Assembly (NCBI RefSeq): GCF_028331445.1
Contig: NZ_JAQMHX010000007.1
Span: 124,001-188,000, forward strand
Reading direction: 5' to 3'
Source: Candidatus Phyllobacterium onerii
GTDB lineage: Bacteria; Pseudomonadota; Alphaproteobacteria; Rhizobiales; Rhizobiaceae
Length of the DNA stretch: 64,000 bases
The notes beneath the pieces are model-generated. The model saw only the letters and a program-made list of their open reading frames with translations, had not been told where the DNA came from and did no database searches. Positions 1 through 8,099 of the stretch are shown here, in pieces; the stretch's first letter is position 1, and each line of letters starts with the position of its first letter. The translations under genes and the position numbers were made by a program.

Positions 1-514
1 CAAGGAATGTTGCATCCACCTCGCCGTCCGCGAGCTTACGCAGCCGCGTCTCGACATTCCCGCGAAAAGTTATGACTTTGAGATCGGGGCGTGCACGCTG
101 GATCAGCGCCTGCCGCCGCAACGATGCGGAGCCCACTACCGCCCCTTTCGGCAGATCCATGAAGGATTTTACCTCGCGGCCAATAAAGGCGTCACGAGGA
201 TCTTCCCGTTCGAGGAAGACCGACAGATGCAGGCCTTGTGGCAGAACGGTTGGCATATCCTTTGATGAGTGCACGGCGAGATCGAGGCGCCCGTCGGCAA
301 GCTGTTCCTCGATTTCGAGCGTGAACAAGCCTTTTCCGCCAACTTCAGCCAAGGGTCGATCCTGTATCCGGTCACCGCTGGTGGAAATGGCCACGATTTC
401 GATGTCTTCTTCGCGAAGTCCGTGGGCCTTTATCAGAAGGTCACGCGTCTCATGGGCTTGTGCGAGCGCCAGTGCACTCCCACGTGTACCAATCTTGAGC
501 GTTTTTGTTTCCAT
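1..514 (-). CDS. hemC: Hydroxymethylbilane synthase (porphobilinogen deaminase), N-terminal part
   Basis: Partial gene running off the left edge; the ATG is at 514-512 on the minus strand and about 171 residues are visible. The enzyme polymerises four porphobilinogen units into hydroxymethylbilane in tetrapyrrole (haem) synthesis in the cytoplasm. The start [20 protein letters not shown] is typical. HSSKDMP at residues 82-88 contains the catalytic Asp, and SASLRRQ near 129-135 contains the substrate-binding arginines. The dipyrromethane-cofactor Cys lies beyond the edge. It is divergent from tsaD with a 94-bp gap, the usual Hyphomicrobiales arrangement. Confidence 0.95.
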   Translation of the reverse strand, partial: METKTLKIGTRGSALALAQAHETRDLLIKAHGLREEDIEIVAISTSGDRIQDRPLAEVGGKGLFTLEIEEQLADGRLDLAVHSSKDMPTVLPQGLHLSVFLEREDPRDAFIGREVKSFMDLPKGAVVGSASLRRQALIQRARPDLKVITFRGNVETRLRKLADGEVDATFL

Positions 515-608
515 TGGCGGCTGTCCGTGTTACGCGAATTCGAGTTGAGCGTTCTACTAACGACCTTTTGGCAGGTCGACAATACGGCGAAGGATATCAG
601 GTTTACCG

Positions 609-1688
609 ATGCGGGTACTAGGTATTGAGACAAGCTGTGACGAAACGGCGGCGGCGGTAGTCGAGCGCGACGACCAAGGCCACGGGCGCATTCTTTCGAA
701 CGTCGTCCTGAGCCAGATCGACGAACACGCGCCCTATGGCGGCGTGGTGCCGGAAATTGCTGCGCGCGCCCATGTCGAAGTACTGGATCGGTTGATTGGC
801 CAGGCGTTGCACGAAGCTCAGATGAGTCTGGATGATGTCGATGCTGTGGCTGCCACCGCCGGTCCGGGCTTGATCGGCGGATTGATTGTCGGTTTGATGA
901 CCGGAAAGGCGATAGCGATGGCCGGTCAGAAGCCTTTTTACGCCATCAATCATCTTGAGGGCCATGCGCTGACCCCGCGCCTGACCGATCGCATTGATTT
1001 TCCTTATTTGCTGCTGCTCGTCTCCGGCGGCCACACGCAGATGGTTCTGGTCAAAGGTCTCGGCGACTATGAGCGGCTAGGCACAACCATAGACGATGCC
1101 CTCGGTGAAGCATTCGACAAGACCGCCAAACTACTCGGCCTGCCCTACCCGGGAGGGCCGGAAGTGGAGAAGGCGGCTCTGCTCGGCGATCCCAGCCGAT
1201 TCGCCCTGCCGCGTCCGTTGAAAGGCGAGGAGAGGCTGGATTTCTCCTTTTCAGGTTTAAAAACAGCGGTGCGGCAACTGGCGACAACGTTGGAGCCATT
1301 GTCACAAACCGACGTCAATGATATTTGCGCCGCCTTTCAGACCGCCGTCGCCGACACACTAGACGACCGGGTTTCGCTCTCGCTGCAACGGTTTCGCGCG
1401 AGTTTCCCGGACGTCGAGAAACCGGTATTGGTTGTTGCCGGTGGTGTTGCCGCTAACAAGGTTCTGCGCGACGGTCTGCAGCGTTTATGCTCGGATAATG
1501 GCTTCCGCTTCATCGCGCCACCCATGGCCCTTTGCACGGACAACGCCGCAATGATTGCGTGGGCAGGTGCCGAACGGGCTGGTCTCACACCTGCCGATTC
1601 GCTCGATATTGCCCCGCGCTCGCGCTGGCCGTTGGACATGCATTCAACGCCTTTGATCGGCGCTGGCCGGCGCGGAGCCAAGGCATGA
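609..1688 (+). CDS. tsaD: tRNA N6-adenosine threonylcarbamoyltransferase TsaD
   Basis: 359 residues, normal length. TsaD transfers the threonylcarbamoyl group from TC-AMP onto A37 of ANN-decoding tRNAs (t6A), working with TsaB and TsaE. It starts [19 protein letters not shown] (ASKHA ATPase fold). The iron-binding motif NHLEGH carries His115 and His119, SGGHTQ follows at 139-144, and the C-terminal [12 protein letters not shown] holds the third metal ligand. The stop overlaps the gpsA start (ATGA), so the two are probably translationally coupled. MtaB, which modifies t6A further, is encoded near 50 kb in this window. Confidence 0.97.
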   Translation: MRVLGIETSCDETAAAVVERDDQGHGRILSNVVLSQIDEHAPYGGVVPEIAARAHVEVLDRLIGQALHEAQMSLDDVDAVAATAGPGLIGGLIVGLMTGKAIAMAGQKPFYAINHLEGHALTPRLTDRIDFPYLLLLVSGGHTQMVLVKGLGDYERLGTTIDDALGEAFDKTAKLLGLPYPGGPEVEKAALLGDPSRFALPRPLKGEERLDFSFSGLKTAVRQLATTLEPLSQTDVNDICAAFQTAVADTLDDRVSLSLQRFRASFPDVEKPVLVVAGGVAANKVLRDGLQRLCSDNGFRFIAPPMALCTDNAAMIAWAGAERAGLTPADSLDIAPRSRWPLDMHSTPLIGAGRRGAKA

Positions 1689-2671
1689 GCCACAAGCCTT
1701 CGATTGCCGTGGTTGGAGGAGGTGCCTGGGGTACTGCGCTTGGTACCATGGCCGCCCGTAACGGCAATGCAGTCCGACTGTATGCCAGGAGCGCCACAAC
1801 CGCCGATTCCATCAACAAGGCGCATCGCAACGAGACTTATCTGCCGGGAATTGATCTGCATCCAGCACTAACGGCAAGTACCGACGCTCGGGAAGTTCTG
1901 GCTGGAGTTGACCTGATCCTTTGCGTCATTCCGGCGCAAGCGCTTTCCAATGCCATACAGGAATTGAAAGACCTCATTCCAATCGCCGCACCGTTGGTGA
2001 TTTGCGCCAAGGGCATAGAGCGACACAGTGGCCAGCTGATGTCCGAACTGGTTGCCAAGATTATGCCTGACCAGGCTCTTGGAGCCCTTTCCGGGCCAAG
2101 TTTTGCAACCGATGTGGCAAAGGGATTGCCGACCGCGGTAACAGTCGCCGCTCGTAGTCAGGCGCTTGCCGACCGCATCGCCCTGGTGCTGTCCGGACCA
2201 ACTTTCCGCTGTTATTCGACCGATGATTTGATCGGTGTGGAAATCGGCGGCGCACTCAAGAATGTGCTCGCCATTGCCGCCGGGGCCGCCATAGGCCGCG
2301 GTTTTGGTGCCAGCGCCCAAGCGGCACTTGTCACCCGCGGGTTTGTCGAATTGCGGCGGATCGGCGAGGCTATGGGCGCAAGGCCGGAGACGATCATGGG
2401 TCTTTCGGGACTTGGTGATCTCATGCTTACTTGCTCTACGCCGCAATCACGCAATTATTCATACGGGCTTGCGCTCGGACGTGGGGAAGACTTGATTGGC
2501 CGACCGTTGGCCGAGGGCGTGGCAACGGCTGCCATCGCCGCGGAACTTGCCGCCCGCAACAATATCGAAGCGCCTATTATTGCGACTGTAGCCCAAATAC
2601 TCGACCGCCACATCACCATCGACGAGGCCATGGAGGCGCTACTGGCGCGGCCGCTAAAGAACGAGAGTTAA
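1685..2671 (+). CDS. gpsA: Glycerol-3-phosphate dehydrogenase [NAD(P)+]
   Basis: 328 residues. Reduces dihydroxyacetone phosphate to sn-glycerol-3-phosphate for phospholipid synthesis. The Rossmann motif [12 protein letters not shown] lies near residues 9-20. CAKGIE and the substrate-domain KNVLAIAAG (conserved Lys) are present, as is [20 protein letters not shown]. The reading frame is open about 150 bases further upstream inside tsaD, but the ATG at 1685 gives the canonical N-terminus and the ATGA overlap, so it was chosen. Confidence 0.96.
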   Translation: MSHKPSIAVVGGGAWGTALGTMAARNGNAVRLYARSATTADSINKAHRNETYLPGIDLHPALTASTDAREVLAGVDLILCVIPAQALSNAIQELKDLIPIAAPLVICAKGIERHSGQLMSELVAKIMPDQALGALSGPSFATDVAKGLPTAVTVAARSQALADRIALVLSGPTFRCYSTDDLIGVEIGGALKNVLAIAAGAAIGRGFGASAQAALVTRGFVELRRIGEAMGARPETIMGLSGLGDLMLTCSTPQSRNYSYGLALGRGEDLIGRPLAEGVATAAIAAELAARNNIEAPIIATVAQILDRHITIDEAMEALLARPLKNES

Positions 2672-2686
2672 ACCGGGAGACAATGA

Positions 2687-2977
2687 ATGCTCTATGCCCT
2701 TCTGTGCAACGACAAGCCTGATCATCTGCAATTGCGCCTCGACACACGCGCGGCTCATCTCGACTATTTGAACAGCCTAGGTGATGGCCTGAAATTTGCC
2801 GGGCCGTTCCTTGGCGATGACGCCAAGCCAAACGGCAGCCTGGTGGTCGTCGACGCGATTGACCTTGCTGCAGCAAAGGAAATTGCAGTGAATGATCCCT
2901 ATGCCAAGGCTGGGCTTTTCGCCTCGGTCGACATCCGCCCGTGGAACTGGGCAATCAAGAATCCTGACAACAAATAG
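2687..2977 (+). CDS. YciI-like protein
   Basis: 96 residues, a dimeric alpha-beta barrel (ferredoxin-like) protein of the YciI family. It keeps the family hallmarks: N-terminal MLYALLCND, an R-x-x-H-L-x-Y element near residues 24-30 (RAAHLDYL), the GPFL(G/D)D turn, and a late DPYAKAGLF segment. The enzymatic role is unknown for most members. It sits 15 bases after gpsA with an SD-like GGGAGA and is co-directional with the next gene, so it probably belongs to the tsaD-gpsA transcription unit. Confidence 0.88.
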   Translation: MLYALLCNDKPDHLQLRLDTRAAHLDYLNSLGDGLKFAGPFLGDDAKPNGSLVVVDAIDLAAAKEIAVNDPYAKAGLFASVDIRPWNWAIKNPDNK

Positions 2978-2985
2978 GTGCTATC

Positions 2986-3414
2986 ATGGCATTTTGGCTA
3001 TTCAAATCAGAACCTGATTCATGGTCGTGGGACAACCAGAAAGCCGCCGGGTCCAAGGGCACAGAGTGGACCGGTGTGCGCAACTATCAGGCACGCAACA
3101 ATATGCGTGCCATGAAAATCGGTGATAAAGGTTTCTTCTATCATTCCAATGAAGGTCTGGACGTCGTCGGTATCGTCGAGGTTTGTGCCCTTGCGCATCA
3201 TGATTCGAGCACCGAAGATCAGCGCTGGGAATGCGTCGACATCCGCGCGGTCAAGGATGTGCCTAATCCCGTGACATTGAAGGACGTCAAGGCTAATCCG
3301 AAACTGGAAAAGATGGCGCTGGTTACGTCCATGCGGCTATCGGTGCAGCCAGTGCAACCGGACGAATGGAAAGAGGTTTGTCGTATGGGCGGACTGGTTC
3401 CAGCACCGGAATGA
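2986..3414 (+). CDS. EVE domain-containing protein
   Basis: 142 residues forming a single EVE (PUA-like) domain. Characteristic stretches are MAFWLFKSEPDSWSW at the start, WTGVRNYQARNNMR, and GDKGFFYHSNEGLDVVGIVEV. EVE proteins are related to ASCH/PUA/YTH folds and are thought to bind modified bases in RNA or DNA; no catalytic role is established. It starts 8 bases after the YciI stop and is followed by a methyltransferase after 9 bases, in line with the tsaD-gpsA-yciI-EVE order known from rhizobial genomes. Confidence 0.93.
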   Translation: MAFWLFKSEPDSWSWDNQKAAGSKGTEWTGVRNYQARNNMRAMKIGDKGFFYHSNEGLDVVGIVEVCALAHHDSSTEDQRWECVDIRAVKDVPNPVTLKDVKANPKLEKMALVTSMRLSVQPVQPDEWKEVCRMGGLVPAPE

Positions 3415-3423
3415 ATTCGTCCC

Positions 3424-4095
3424 GTGGTTGAGCCCGCTCTCGATCCTGAAAGCGATCGCTATCGCCGGTTCGTTCTGGCGAATACCATTCTGCAATCGCC
3501 CCCGCACGTGCCGGAGATCAAGCTCTATCTCGCCGATGAAGCGCATGACCTCTGGCACCGTACTGAAGACGAACTGACAACGATTGGCCTGCCGCCACCA
3601 TTCTGGGCGTTTGCCTGGGCGGGCGGACAAGGGGTGGCGCGCTACGTGCTCGACCATCCCGCAATGGTTGCAAACGCCGTTGTCCTCGATTTCGCCTCGG
3701 GCTCCGGTCTGGTCGGTATTGCTGCGGCTCAGGCCGGAGCAAAGCATGTCATCTCTTGCGACATCGACCCGTTCGCGCGCCCAGCTATCGCTCTGAACGC
3801 TGAAGCAAATCATGCGACAGTCGAGATTCGAGTCGATGATCTGATTGGCAGCGACGACGGTTGGGATGTCGTTCTGGCCGGTGACGTTTTTTATGACAAG
3901 CCATTGGCCGACAGACTCGTACCTTGGTTCGCCGGACTGGCTGCCCGCGGTGTGGACATCATCGTTGGCGATCCCGGCCGCTCCTATTTTCCCAAGAATC
4001 TACTGGATTCATTGGCAGTTTACTCGGTACCGGTGACAAGGATTCTCGAAGACGCCGACGTAAAGCAGACGACAGTTTGGCGTTTCAAGCGCTAA
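3424..4095 (+). CDS. Class I SAM-dependent methyltransferase (ETF-beta/L11 protein-lysine methyltransferase type)
   Basis: 223 residues with a GTG start; no in-frame ATG fits better. The SAM-binding motif I is LDFASGSGLVG at about residues 88-98, with acidic CDID at 112-115. PPPFWAFAWAGGQG (58-71) before motif I is typical of METTL20/ETFbeta-KMT-like enzymes, which methylate lysines on proteins such as the electron transfer flavoprotein beta subunit. The target here is inferred only from family. The last 4 bases overlap the convergent L,D-transpeptidase-like gene. Confidence 0.85.
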   Translation: MVEPALDPESDRYRRFVLANTILQSPPHVPEIKLYLADEAHDLWHRTEDELTTIGLPPPFWAFAWAGGQGVARYVLDHPAMVANAVVLDFASGSGLVGIAAAQAGAKHVISCDIDPFARPAIALNAEANHATVEIRVDDLIGSDDGWDVVLAGDVFYDKPLADRLVPWFAGLAARGVDIIVGDPGRSYFPKNLLDSLAVYSVPVTRILEDADVKQTTVWRFKR

Positions 4096-4625
4096 CGCAG
4101 CACGCGAACGACGGTCTGGTTTGAAAGATACGGCAAGAGCCGGTTCATATCGGCCCGACTCAAGGCAATGCAGCCTTCCGTCGGTGTATAGCCCGGTCTT
4201 GCCAGATGAAAGAAGATCGCACTTCCCTTGGCGCGATGCCGCGGCCTGATGTTCCAATCCATGACGATGCAAATGTCGTATAGATCATCCTTGCGCCACA
4301 TGGTTTCGTGGCTGGCGCCATAGGGAATGCGCACCTTCCGGTTGTAATTGCGGTCATCACTGACCTCGCACCAACCATCGTAGCGGCGGAGCGCCCTCAG
4401 TAGCAGGGCCCGCGTTCCCCTCACTTTCTTGTCAGGACGCTTGAAGCCGTAGAGCAACCGCATGCGGGTAAGCGGCGTTCCACCGTCACCTTCGCGCTTG
4501 AAGGCCGTGATTCCGCCTTTGCCCAGCGCACAGCGCAGGATCATATTGCCCGCGATCAACTGCCCTTGACTCGTATGGCCAGGTCTTGGACGAACATCGA
4601 TCAATTTCAAGGACCTGCGACTCAT
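4092..4625 (-). CDS. L,D-transpeptidase (YkuD) family protein
   Basis: 177 residues. The YkuD active-site motif is visible near the C-terminus: His140 in IFFHLARPGY and Cys152 in PTEGCIALS, i.e. H-x11-Cys with the preceding TEG in place of the usual S-H-G. YkuD enzymes cross-link peptidoglycan or attach proteins to it in the periplasm. No N-terminal signal peptide or membrane segment is visible from this start, which is unusual for a periplasmic enzyme, so either export is non-classical or the enzyme acts elsewhere. It converges on the methyltransferase gene with a 4-base overlap. Confidence 0.85.
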   Translation of the reverse strand: MSRRSLKLIDVRPRPGHTSQGQLIAGNMILRCALGKGGITAFKREGDGGTPLTRMRLLYGFKRPDKKVRGTRALLLRALRRYDGWCEVSDDRNYNRKVRIPYGASHETMWRKDDLYDICIVMDWNIRPRHRAKGSAIFFHLARPGYTPTEGCIALSRADMNRLLPYLSNQTVVRVLR

Positions 4626-4754
4626 GCTTGCCTCATAAAAAGCATTTTTTTGTCAGACTGATGCGCCGCATAACCAATATCAAGTCGATCCCCTTTCTTT
4701 CCTGTACTATTCGACTTAAATTCCAATGACTTCTTTCCATCTGCGGGAGATCCG

Positions 4755-5438
4755 ATGACAGCGCGTACCATTCTTATCGTCGATGACGATGCAGACTTGC
4801 GAGCCATCCTGGTTGAACAACTGAGCCTCTATGAAGAATTCCAGATCATCGAGGAAGACAATGCAACCAAAGCCGTTCAGACGGCAAGAAACGGCGTCGT
4901 CGATCTCCTGATCATGGATGTCGGGCTGCCGGACATGGATGGGCGCGAGGCAATCAAGCTTTTGCGCAAGGGCGGCTTCAAGGCTCCGGTCATCATGCTG
5001 ACCGGGCACGATACCGATTCGGACACCATTCTTGGCCTCGAATCGGGCGCAAACGACTATGTGACCAAGCCGTTTCGCTTCGCTGTCCTGTTGGCGCGCA
5101 TTCGGGCACAACTGCGCCAGCATGAACAGAGCGAGGACGCGACTTTCATTGTCGGGCCCTATACGTTCAAGCCCGGGCAAAAGATGCTGATCGACGCCAA
5201 AGGCAGCAAGATACGGCTGACCGAGAAAGAGGTCGCAATAATCAAATATCTTTACCGTGCCGGCGGCAAGGTCATCACAAGGGATATCTTGCTTGAAGAG
5301 GTGTGGGGATACAACTCTGGGGTGACGACACACACGCTGGAGACGCATGTGTATCGGTTGCGGCAGAAAATAGAACATGATCCATCCAATTCGACCATAC
5401 TTGTCACGGAAAGCGGGGGATACAAGCTCATTCCTTGA
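4755..5438 (+). CDS. otpR: OmpR-family response regulator, OtpR/CenR type
   Basis: 227 residues: receiver domain (1-120) with acidic pocket D10-D12, phosphoacceptor Asp55 in LLIMDVGLPD, Thr83 and Lys105, followed by an OmpR/PhoB winged-helix DNA-binding domain (about 130-227; THTLETHVYRLRQKIE, ESGGYKLIP). It matches the Brucella OtpR / rhizobial and Caulobacter CenR group, which controls cell envelope and stress genes. No histidine kinase gene is adjacent. A cyclic-nucleotide-binding protein follows 130 bases downstream, the same pairing reported in Brucella. Confidence 0.87.
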   Translation: MTARTILIVDDDADLRAILVEQLSLYEEFQIIEEDNATKAVQTARNGVVDLLIMDVGLPDMDGREAIKLLRKGGFKAPVIMLTGHDTDSDTILGLESGANDYVTKPFRFAVLLARIRAQLRQHEQSEDATFIVGPYTFKPGQKMLIDAKGSKIRLTEKEVAIIKYLYRAGGKVITRDILLEEVWGYNSGVTTHTLETHVYRLRQKIEHDPSNSTILVTESGGYKLIP

Positions 5439-5568
5439 TGCCAATTGCTACGCCATACCTCTTTTTTGAGGCATAAAGGACGCAGCACACGAATGATTTG
5501 CGCGTAATCCTGAAGATGGTTTTTTGGGGTTATGCGCGACGCCAATCTAGGTATATGTCTGTTATTGC

Positions 5569-6027
5569 ATGGCAATTGAAGATGATATTCGCATTCTGGA
5601 GACGGTGGGGCTGTTCGAGACGTTTACGCGCGACCAGTTGCGCCTGCTCGCCTTCGGCACCGAACGTCTTGTCTTGCGCGAAGGCCGCGAACTCTACCGT
5701 GAAGGACAAGCGGCAGATTGTGCCTATGTCATTGATCGCGGTGACATTTCCCTGTTCCGTGAAGGGCCGTCAGGTCGCATAATCCTGAAAACGGTGGGGC
5801 CAGGTGCCGTCCTCGGCGAGATGGCAATCATCGCCCAGACCAAGCGCCTGACGAGCGCCATGGCCGAATCCGAGACCGAGGTCATCCGGCTCAATCGCTC
5901 GCTTTTCCGGCGAATTCTCGAAGAATATCCAGAAATCGCCGCAGCTTTGCATGACCAGATATCGGCAGACCTCAGCGAAATGATCGAGGCCATTACCAGG
6001 TACGAACACCTGTTCAATGAGCGCTGA
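5569..6027 (+). CDS. Cyclic nucleotide-binding domain protein (no DNA-binding domain)
   Basis: 152 residues consisting almost entirely of a Crp-type cNMP-binding beta-barrel. The phosphate-binding cassette is GEMAIIAQTKRLTSA at about residues 83-97. The C-terminal helix (ALHDQISADLSEMIEAITRYEHL) ends the protein where a Crp protein would continue into its helix-turn-helix, so it cannot bind DNA in the Crp way. In Brucella the orthologue is annotated as a cAMP-dependent protein kinase regulatory subunit-like protein downstream of otpR. It may relay a nucleotide signal to OtpR, which is inference. Confidence 0.85.
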   Translation: MAIEDDIRILETVGLFETFTRDQLRLLAFGTERLVLREGRELYREGQAADCAYVIDRGDISLFREGPSGRIILKTVGPGAVLGEMAIIAQTKRLTSAMAESETEVIRLNRSLFRRILEEYPEIAAALHDQISADLSEMIEAITRYEHLFNER

Positions 6028-6065
6028 CTAAACCGGCCACAACCAAATTTCCCGCGCAGATTGAA

Positions 6066-6138
6066 ATTCTTGCATCAGATTCGAGGATTCTTGCACAGGA
6101 TTCGGGGAAGTTCATGCAGGATTCGCAGATTCTTACGT
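6066..6138. repeat. Degenerate tandem repeat, ~21-bp units
   Basis: Three consecutive, imperfect units of 20-22 bases (6066-6086, 6087-6108, 6109-6128) plus a partial fourth, sharing the core ATTCTTGCA..GATTCG. They lie in the gap between the convergent cNMP-binding protein and exonuclease III genes, where a terminator would be expected. No clear hairpin plus T-tract is visible here. Confidence 0.6.
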
Positions 6139-6159
6139 ACTTCTTTTTCCCGATCAATC

Positions 6160-6966
6160 TCAGTCCAGATTAAAACGTGCAATGACCGGAACATGGTCCG
6201 ACGGGCGCTCCCATCCGCGTGCCTCGCGAAGGATCGTGATGTCGGTCAGATCGGTTTCAAGGTCCGGCGAGCCCCATATGTGATCCAGCCGCCGTCCGCG
6301 ATCGGCCGCAGCCCAATCGGCGGCGCGATAGCTCCACCACGTATAGATCTTCTCGCTCGGCGGGATGTGGTGCCGCATCAGATCGCTCCAGCCGCCATCC
6401 TTCCGCAGCTTTTCCAGACCTTCCGTTTCGACCGGCGTATGACTGACAACCTTCAAAAGCTGTTTGTGCGACCAGACATCGGTTTCGAGCGGGGCAATGT
6501 TGAGATCGCCGACCAGCAGAGACGCATGGCCATCGCCGTGAACGGCATTCATCGCGCGCATCTCGTCGATGAACCCGAGCTTGTGCCTGAACTTCGCATT
6601 GATCTCCGGATCCGGCTCATCGCCTCCGGCCGGAACGTAGAAATTGTGGATACGCAGCCGCTTCGATCCGGCATTGACGACCGTGCTCAAATGCCGACAA
6701 TCGGCGATATCGCAAAACCCGACACGCGCGGGTTCGGTCAGGGGGCGGCGCGATAGCGTGGCGACACCATGATAGCCTTTCTGGCCGCTGATCTCGATAT
6801 GCTCATACCCGGCCGTATGAAATGCCTCACGCGGAAAGAGCTCATCCGGGCATTTTGTTTCCTGCAGGCACAGCACGTCGGGTTGATAGTCGCGCAGGAA
6901 TTGCAGGACCAGCGGCAAGCGCAGGCGCACCGAATTGATGTTCCAGGTGGCAACGGAAAAGGGCAT
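6160..6966 (-). CDS. xth: Exodeoxyribonuclease III (AP endonuclease)
   Basis: 268 residues from the ATG at 6966 (MPFSVATWNINSVRLRL); the frame is open four codons further but those residues are not conserved. Mg-dependent endonuclease/exonuclease/phosphatase family enzyme that cleaves at abasic sites in base-excision repair. Motifs seen: ATWNINS (Asn metal ligand), LCLQETK (catalytic Glu), GDLNIAP (Asp/Asn pair), RRLDHIWGS and the final SDHVPV (catalytic Asp-His). Confidence 0.95.
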   Translation of the reverse strand: MPFSVATWNINSVRLRLPLVLQFLRDYQPDVLCLQETKCPDELFPREAFHTAGYEHIEISGQKGYHGVATLSRRPLTEPARVGFCDIADCRHLSTVVNAGSKRLRIHNFYVPAGGDEPDPEINAKFRHKLGFIDEMRAMNAVHGDGHASLLVGDLNIAPLETDVWSHKQLLKVVSHTPVETEGLEKLRKDGGWSDLMRHHIPPSEKIYTWWSYRAADWAAADRGRRLDHIWGSPDLETDLTDITILREARGWERPSDHVPVIARFNLD

Positions 6967-7066
6967 GACGACTCGCAAGGTGGATGGGTGGCACTGTCTG
7001 TAGTGCGTGGTTCATCCGGTCATGCCAAAAGATTTGGCAAACCGCAAGGCCAGGGTCATGACCTGA

Positions 7067-7741
7067 CTACCGCTTCATTGCGATGCGGGTGTAGTCGATC
7101 TTGAACATATCATCGGCAAAGCGCACGCCGGTCCGCACATCGGTGATCATCACCGTTGTATCGAGACCTTGGGCATCGGTGATGGTCCACTGACGCAGGT
7201 CGGAGGTTTTCGGATCGAACATCATGGAAATGGTCGAGTTGCCGAAGATCGACTTGTCGCCAAGCACGATCGTCGTCATGTCCGGCTCCTGCTTCACCGA
7301 TTTGACTGACTTGGTGGACAGATCGATCTGATCGCTCAGGAGCAGCTTCAGCGGGGTTTTCGACAGCGGATAGAGATCCCAGGTGTCGAGCTTGCGATTG
7401 TTGATCACCACGGATTTGCCGTCGGAGATAACGCGAATGGGCGACGGCTTGTTGTAGTTGAAGCGGATTTTACCGGGACGCTCGATATAGAACGTGCCCC
7501 CGGTCTGATCTCCACGCGGGCCGAACTGCACAAAACTGCCCGTCAGCGTTTTAACGCTGGAGAACTTGTTGGCTATGTCCTGCGCTGCGCTAATGCCGGC
7601 GGGTGCGGCTTGTGCCAAGGCCGGGGTCGGCAGCACTATATTCGCAGCCCCAAACAGGAGACCCATGCCGACGATGGAAGCAACCGCAGAGCTCTTTGCC
7701 ACTGAGCCAAGGGCGCGAAACGGTGCTTTTGTCAGTATCAT
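7067..7741 (-). CDS. LolA-family outer membrane lipoprotein carrier protein
   Basis: 224 residues from the second of two close ATGs; AGGAGA lies 7 bases before it, whereas the ATG at 7747 is too close to the SD. A long signal peptide ends around ALAQAAPA. The mature part is LolA-like (AQDIANKFSSVKTLTGSFVQ, GTFYIERPGKIRFNY, DGKSVVINNRKLDTWDLYPL). LolA chaperones lipoproteins across the periplasm from LolCDE to the outer membrane. Alphaproteobacterial LolA proteins are divergent, hence no gene symbol. Confidence 0.88.
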   Translation of the reverse strand: MILTKAPFRALGSVAKSSAVASIVGMGLLFGAANIVLPTPALAQAAPAGISAAQDIANKFSSVKTLTGSFVQFGPRGDQTGGTFYIERPGKIRFNYNKPSPIRVISDGKSVVINNRKLDTWDLYPLSKTPLKLLLSDQIDLSTKSVKSVKQEPDMTTIVLGDKSIFGNSTISMMFDPKTSDLRQWTITDAQGLDTTVMITDVRTGVRFADDMFKIDYTRIAMKR

Positions 7742-7835
7742 GATCATATCTCCTGTCGTCTCTCTTCGTACGAAGCCAGTTGGGCTGCACTATGGCCAAT
7801 AAACGGCAGGATATCGTTTCTTGTTCCCTTGCGCC

Positions 7836-7915
7836 GTTACGTAACCTGAGCTTGAATCGTTATGTAATGCGCCGCTGCCTATTGTTCCATAACGGCTACA
7901 AAATCGTTACGTTAC
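7836..7915. promoter_or_regulatory. Three GTTAyGTwAy boxes upstream of lolA
   Basis: The perfect palindrome GTTACGTAAC lies at 7836-7845, with variants GTTATGTAAT at 7859-7868 and GTTACGTTAC at 7906-7915. The first two, with their flanking GCGC, also form a larger imperfect inverted repeat (about 7831-7873). They lie about 95-175 bases upstream of the lolA start, where operators of a dimeric regulator would be expected. The protein that would bind is unknown; this is a pattern-based suggestion. Confidence 0.4.
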
Positions 7916-7941
7916 TCGTTCAAGTATCAACGTTTCCGCTT

Positions 7942-8090
7942 CTTACCCTCCCCCTTGTGGGGAGGGAGGCTGCGCAGCAGCAGGGAGGGGTTTTCGATTC
8001 ATCTCGCCTGTATCGTCAGTACACATTTTCGGCCATAAACACCCCTCCCCGTCGCTTCGCTCCGTCCCTCCCCACAAGGGGGAGGGTAAG
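7942..8090. repeat. Intergenic palindromic repeat element, copy 1
   Basis: A 149-base element whose ends are inverted repeats (CTTACCCTCCCCCTTGTGGGG at the left, its complement at the right), with an inner GGAGGCTGCGCAGCAGCAGGGAGGGG block. It lies just after the ftsK stop (minus strand) and before the lolA promoter region. A second copy is at 28273-28409. Such C/G-rich hairpin elements are common between genes in rhizobial genomes. Transcribed, it would form a strong stem-loop that could end or stabilise ftsK mRNA. Confidence 0.8.
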
Positions 8091-8099
8091 AACTCGCGC

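Noticed and set aside
4016..4095. Overlap of the methyltransferase and L,D-transpeptidase genes as a possible fusion or error
   Set aside because: Only 4 bases overlap between convergent stops, which is normal in compact genomes.
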